From the NCBI GenBank assembly GCA_004794655.1, contig SMMW01000614.1, positions 1,242,501 through 1,306,500 of the forward strand: DNA of 64,000 nt. The letters run 5' to 3'. Within the stretch, counting starts at the first letter, position 1, and each line of letters opens with the position of its first letter. Below, one piece after another: positions 59,527 through 64,000 of this stretch. The translations under genes and the position numbers were made by a program. The stretch is from Marisa cornuarietis (Eukaryota; Mollusca; Gastropoda; Architaenioglossa; Ampullariidae). A model generated the notes under the pieces. It was not told the origin of the DNA. It saw nothing but the letters and a program-made list of their open reading frames with translations, and searched no databases.

Positions 59527-60962
59527 ATCCGTTCTCCTGATTTATTCTTGTCTTACTAATGGCTCATTGGCTCAAGAACTCCTTTATATGCATTATAATT
59601 ACTGTATTTTATTTATCGTGAAGGTTTTTACAAATTTTTGTGAAAAGTATTTCCAGCAAAAGAGTTGATTGTTGATGAAAATGAGTTACAAAGTGGAAAC
59701 TAAAACTACCCAACTCGCTCAAGGTATTGAGCGCAGGGGAAAGATTTGATTTTTAGAGAGATGTGTAAGTAGAAGATAAATAGGTCTTTTTATTTTCAAA
59801 AAATGTAATAAGGACGTTCAGGGAAATTTCGTTGGGTGGGGTGGGGTGGAGGAAGGGAGGGAGGGTAAATGTGGTATTGAGACGAGATAAAAATGCGATC
59901 CCATGTTTCTCACTTTCGCTGGGGTCGTGACACGGCTTACATACTCTCCCAAAGAAAACAGACACCAATGGCTGCAATTTGCTCTTGCACATTCATCATA
60001 GCGGCCATGTAAATAAACTGTAGGTCTAAAACTAATATAAAAAACTCAACATACACTATTAGGAACTGATTTCACGAAATTTACAATTCTGTCATACACC
60101 TCTTATTTACGATGCAGTATTTACGAGACGAGGAATTAATTTTAATAAACTTATTATTTTGTCCCTTTTTTTTAGGATGCAAGCCAGGATCTCGAAATTG
60201 ATCGAGTTGTACAAGTTCTTGATGTTTTTTTTCAAATCAGATCAGCTTCTCTCCATAACGACGGCTACAACTCACTGTCTGTGACAAGTACATTCCCCTC
60301 TCCCTACCACACGAGGGATTGTGCACAATTTATAGCCATCTTTCTGCATATTTACAACCAGGTGCACATTCCACAGTGATAAGTTCTGGGTCTGCCTTCA
60401 CTAAACCTGAGGTTACCGATTGAACAGATAAACGAAAGCAGACGAAAACGTGAATGAATTAACAACAAGATCTCCCGTGGTTGCTAAGAGGCGAATCGGA
60501 ATGCCTTAAACATTTCAACTGATATAGCAATAAATAAATAAACAAACATTAAAGAGAGAGAGAAAAGTTGCTTTTTGTTTAAACTCCATCATGGCTTGTA
60601 GTACCTCACTCCATAAAAAAACATCCCCAGAGTGAAGAATTTACGTCCCCCTTTCTGTAAAAGAAAAAGAAAAGGAAAAGAAGAAAGGACAAAAAATCCA
60701 CGAAGGCCGGGTCCATTCAAGCCGCGGGCCCGGGTACAGCATCCTCCCCCCCCTGCACCTCAGTCTCGTCAGGCCTATATATGTATGTGTATATATATTC
60801 TCTCTGGCCTTGCGAAGTGGCAACCAGAGGCTCCGCGGGTGCGTCTCCGCTACAATAAATCTGGACACGTCTGCCGCGCGGCCACCTCGACCCTCGGCGT
60901 CTGTCCTGTGCGCATGCGTGTCAGCAGTGTTTATTTCCTGTCCTCCCCACCCCCACCCCCAG

Positions 60963-61097
60963 TATGCCATCGGCCTCATGTCTGCTGGCCTCACCGTTCA
61001 GTCCACGACCATAGCTGCTGCCAGATTTAAGACCATGACAATGGAGACCTACCTCCTGGATGTCCCCCCAAGACGAAGACTTACAAAGTCAGGATAA
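60963..61097 (+). CDS. Possible plus-strand terminal exon
   Basis: A C-rich tract (CCTCCCCACCCCCACCCCCAG) forms an acceptor. The phase-0 frame reads YAIGLMSAGLTVQST and continues for 44 residues, ending in a basic PPRRRLTKSG-type tail and TAA. Residue mix is protein-like. A phase-0 donor exists at 54657 on the ATG at 54622, but the link is speculative. No poly(A) hexamer was seen close by. Confidence 0.3.
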   Translation, partial: YAIGLMSAGLTVQSTTIAAARFKTMTMETYLLDVPPRRRLTKSG

Positions 61098-61821
61098 CGG
61101 GACGTTGATGGAGGGCGTTAACAGCCACGTCAGCGCACTGGTCAGAGGTGAACAGCAACTGTAGCCACGGACTTGTATCGCGTCTCAAATAATGCATCCG
61201 CAATTTCTCTTCTTTTTCTTGAAATTGAATGTGAGTTGTTTTTTTTTCTGTTTCCCTTAATAATCATAAAACTGCAAAGGAATGACACGATGCGACAGTT
61301 TCCTTCCTTTTTGACAGAGTTAATTGATGGAAGCATAAAATGTACCCGTGATTCAATTTTCTTCTGAAAACGTCTGCACTGATTTTTCCTAACTTTTGTT
61401 CTTAGAATGGTAACGCGCCGAGGCGTGAACAAGAGGACAAGACCGAACTATCGTCCGTCAGGACCAGACGTTCCTTTGAACAAACAGTCTTCCGACATAA
61501 ATGGAAGGAAACGGCTCAAAGTGTTGTTCGCATTTTTGCAAACAATTTCATACCGCGATGGGGTCTCAAGGTGATTACCAGCGCCACGAAAAAAGAGTAT
61601 GCTGTCAAAAGATGCTGAGGCGACTAACAGTTTTCGCCTTTGATTCTATACAAAAATAATATGAGGCAAAAAAGTTTTTTTTTCATGTTTTTTAACATTT
61701 AAGAGCGACGAGAAGGACAAATCTTCTTTGATGTAAAGGATTTGTCAGTTAATATTCTTGTCCAGCCACCGCCACAGACTTCACACTGGCAAACGTCTGC
61801 TCTTCTCTGGTAACTGTCACG

Positions 61822-62335
61822 TGAGTATGTCGGGTAGCTCTGTCAGGTATGTCGGGTAACTCTCTGTCCTGTTGGTATCTCGGGTAACTCTCTGTCTTTG
61901 TAACTCTCTGTCCTGTATGTCGGGCAACTCTCTGCTATGCATGTCAGGTAACTCTCTGTTATGTATGTCGGGTAACTCTCTGTGGTGTGAGTATGTCAGG
62001 TAACTCTCTGTCCTGTGACTATGTCGGGTAACTGTCATGTAGGTCGGGTAACTCTCTGTCATGTGAGTATGTCGGGTAACTCTCTTTCATGTGAGTATGT
62101 CGGGTAACTGTCATGTATGTCGGGTAACTTTCTGTCATGTATGTCGGGTAACTCTCTGTCATGTGAGTATGTCGGTTAACTCTCTGTGATGTGAGTATGT
62201 CGGGTAACTCTCTGTCATGTGAGTATGTCGGGTAACTCTCTGTCATGTACGTGGGGTAACTCTGTCATGTATGTCGGGTAACTGTCCTGTGAGTATGTCG
62301 TGTCTATCATGTATGTCGGGTAAATCTCGGACTTC
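61822..62335. repeat. 24-28-bp minisatellite, about 20 units
   Basis: The core GTATGTCGGGTAACTCTCTG with an optional TCATGTGA insert gives unit lengths near 24 and 28 bp. Minus-strand frames (RELPDI, TESYPTY repeats) are artefacts. Confidence 0.9.
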
Positions 62336-62339
62336 TACC

Positions 62340-62794
62340 AATAGGGAAAAATCAAGGCAGGCCACTCTTCATCTTATTGTTTTCCCGTCAGTGACGGCGC
62401 TTTTTGTCGCCTCAGACCTTTTGGTAATTAGGTGCAACAAAGCAGTCTGGGGCTAACAAGTTCCCGTTGAGACACTGGCTGAAGTACAAACCTACATCCC
62501 CTTTATTGTCGAAGCTTACTGTTCTAATTATTTCGTTTAGAAAGGCGGAGCCACATGGTTCCGAAATACTACACCCTGAGGCAGGAAGAACGCCAACAAG
62601 TCTTTAACAGCAAAACTATAAACTTCATAACTCATGCGGTACACCCACCACATTTCACAGCTCACAACAGTGTGTGCATTTATAATTTTAAATAACAAGC
62701 TGTTTGTTAAATTATGGCACTTGTCCTAAAACATTATTGGTATTTTATTTCGCAGGTGAACACGCGTTGTTATGACGGGCATGGGATGGTGACC

Positions 62795-62840
<46 letters not shown>

Positions 62841-63770
62841 AATATATAAAGGATTTATAAAGGGTATCACCGAATGTGCATACGAGCTTAACGCAATGCG
62901 CACGAAAGACTACAAACTAATCGAAATGACTTTAGCCAACAAATTTTTTAAAAATTATACCTGTATCATGTTAATGTGTCAAGAACAACAGTAAGAAAAT
63001 TAAAATTCTTTCATTAGTCAATTATATATATATATGTGGGCGCGCGTGGAAACTGTTCCATGGGTCTAAAAGTAATTAGATATTAAAACTGTGGGAGATA
63101 TTTACAAAAACAACTTTTTAATCTTTTGTTTGCTACTAAACTAAGCAGTTAGTTACTAGTATACCTCGCTACCAATTGTTTCATAGTATCCTGCCAAGGA
63201 TATGATTTATATTAGTTATTGTTTCTTGTCTAGTAACTTCCGTTCTTCTCCTCTATCTTTATGTTTTATTATAAAATGCCGTTAGTATTCATTGTTCAGT
63301 ACTAACTAACCACAAAAAACAAATGGAAAAAAGCCCGATTACTTCCAAATACATTCTGCTGGGCTTGAAACTGTGAAAAAATATTAATATTTTTCTATAT
63401 AATTTATTCAACATAAAGATGTCTGCTGCTCGTTTAAATCAAGATTTAATAGGAGAGCCTACACACCATTGCTCATGAATGCGAGCTACGCTAATTTTTT
63501 TTATTACCTGAACAATAACAGAATAATTAACAATCTTTTACTTGACATTCTGTAGAACAAAGAATTTTGAAATCAAAAGGCTAATGTTCCTGTTAAGGAA
63601 GCATCATCAGGCTGAGCCGAGAGAGGCTCTGGTCGTCTGCAGGGACTTTTTTTTCCAATTACCAGTATTTTAGTTTTCTCATGTTTAAAACTTCATTTAA
63701 GAAATCGTTTTGCATTTGAAGCTAATTACGGTTAATTGTATTTACAAACATTTTGACGAGGTTTTTTTTT
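62340..63770. other. AT-rich, no gene seen
   Basis: An acceptor-like TATTTTATTTCGCAG ends at about 62755 without a supported exon; the TGA microsatellite follows. Confidence 0.5.
62795..62840. repeat. (TGA)15 microsatellite
   Basis: Uninterrupted TGA tract; the poly-Met frame over it is an artefact. Confidence 0.9.
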
Positions 63771-63777
63771 TTTGCAG

Positions 63778-63930
63778 TACGTATCGACGTTGACCAGAAA
63801 ATTCCCATATATACATGAACTGACAAAAAGTAAAAGAAGATTTGGAAAGAAAACACACATGTATAATTCTCCAAAAAGGCTGAGGACAATAGTCATTGTC
63901 GCTCGATGCACGGATTCTCGGCGGCGGTAG
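63778..63930 (+). CDS. Possible plus-strand exon after a poly-T acceptor
   Basis: A T homopolymer plus GCAG precedes a phase-0 frame of 50 codons (YVSTLTRKFPYIHELTKS...) that is strongly basic and ends in TAG. The acceptor is of the type produced by homopolymers and may be chance. Confidence 0.15.
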   Translation, partial: YVSTLTRKFPYIHELTKSKRRFGKKTHMYNSPKRLRTIVIVARCTDSRRR

Positions 63931-63981
63931 CAGCACCAGCAGCGACATTTCTTTCTTCTGCTTCTCTCGTCTTTCTTGCAG

Positions 63982-64000
63982 ACACAAGGAGCGCCAGGAG
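63982..64000 (+). CDS. Start of an exon that runs off the right edge
   Basis: A 30-base pyrimidine tract ending CTCTCGTCTTTCTTGCAG is the best acceptor in the window. Nineteen exon bases remain. All three frames are open; entered in phase 2 it reads HKERQE, a plausible charged helix. The exon and its gene continue beyond the window, so neither frame nor product can be fixed. Its first exons may be among the plus-strand donors in this window. Confidence 0.5.

Larger units (their letters stand above)
58900..60600. other. AT-rich, no gene seen
   Basis: Contains ATT and AAT tracts and the LINE-like tail only. Confidence 0.5.

Noticed and set aside
61817..62246. Repeat-peptide frames, minus strand
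   Set aside because: Products of the 24-28-bp minisatellite with changing unit length and frame.

Overview
This window looks like nuclear DNA of an animal with a large, intron-rich genome. Dinucleotide to tetranucleotide microsatellites, several minisatellites and degenerate tRNA-headed SINEs fill it. No prokaryotic operon, Shine-Dalgarno spacing or long uninterrupted gene is visible. The SINE heads and the repeat mix resemble those of molluscs, most likely a gastropod. That placement is inference from general knowledge, not a database match.

No conserved protein family could be named. Nearly all long reading frames are chance or repeat-driven: they are confined to tandem arrays whose unit length is a multiple of three, or they lack splice or start context. 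The coding annotation therefore rests on splice-site grammar: polypyrimidine tract plus AG, MAG|GTRAGT-type donors, Kozak context, and phase agreement between neighbours. All exons are provisional and none should be read as an identified gene.

Layout. About 1-7.7 kb: a possible plus-strand first exon near 1.4 kb, a 48-bp minisatellite, a SINE at 5.5 kb, and a candidate plus-strand terminal exon at 6.87 kb with an AATAAA signal. About 7.7-18 kb: intergenic or intronic, with a cluster of (GA)/(GT) microsatellites and a 30-bp minisatellite at 15.9-16.5 kb. About 13.2-41.2 kb, minus strand: a chain of candidate exons (41.2, 38.8, 32.8, 24.5, optionally 23.0, and 13.4 kb) whose reading phases all agree. 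They would make a short protein of roughly 170-180 residues with a stop and an AATAAA. This is the best multi-exon model in the window. About 25.4-26.4 kb, plus strand: a compact two-exon candidate. About 33.7-36.7 kb, plus strand: several good donors on short open exons, resembling a nest of alternative first exons, including a strong-Kozak acidic exon at 36.5 kb and a small spliced ORF at 35.3-35.8 kb. About 40-41.5 kb: a GC-rich block open on both strands with two strong plus-strand acceptors. About 41.5-63.9 kb: mostly non-coding, with a 27-bp E-box array at 47.8 kb, a perfect 30-bp hairpin beside a G-quadruplex motif at 54.5 kb, and a 24-28-bp minisatellite at 61.8-62.3 kb. The last 19 bases begin an exon behind a very good acceptor, so a plus-strand gene runs off the right edge.

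Promoter-like spots are suggested by RFX X-box palindromes (18.64, 44.53, 57.98 kb) and by YY1-type ATGGCGGC starts (23.32 kb minus, 56.87 kb plus). No functional pathway can be assigned.
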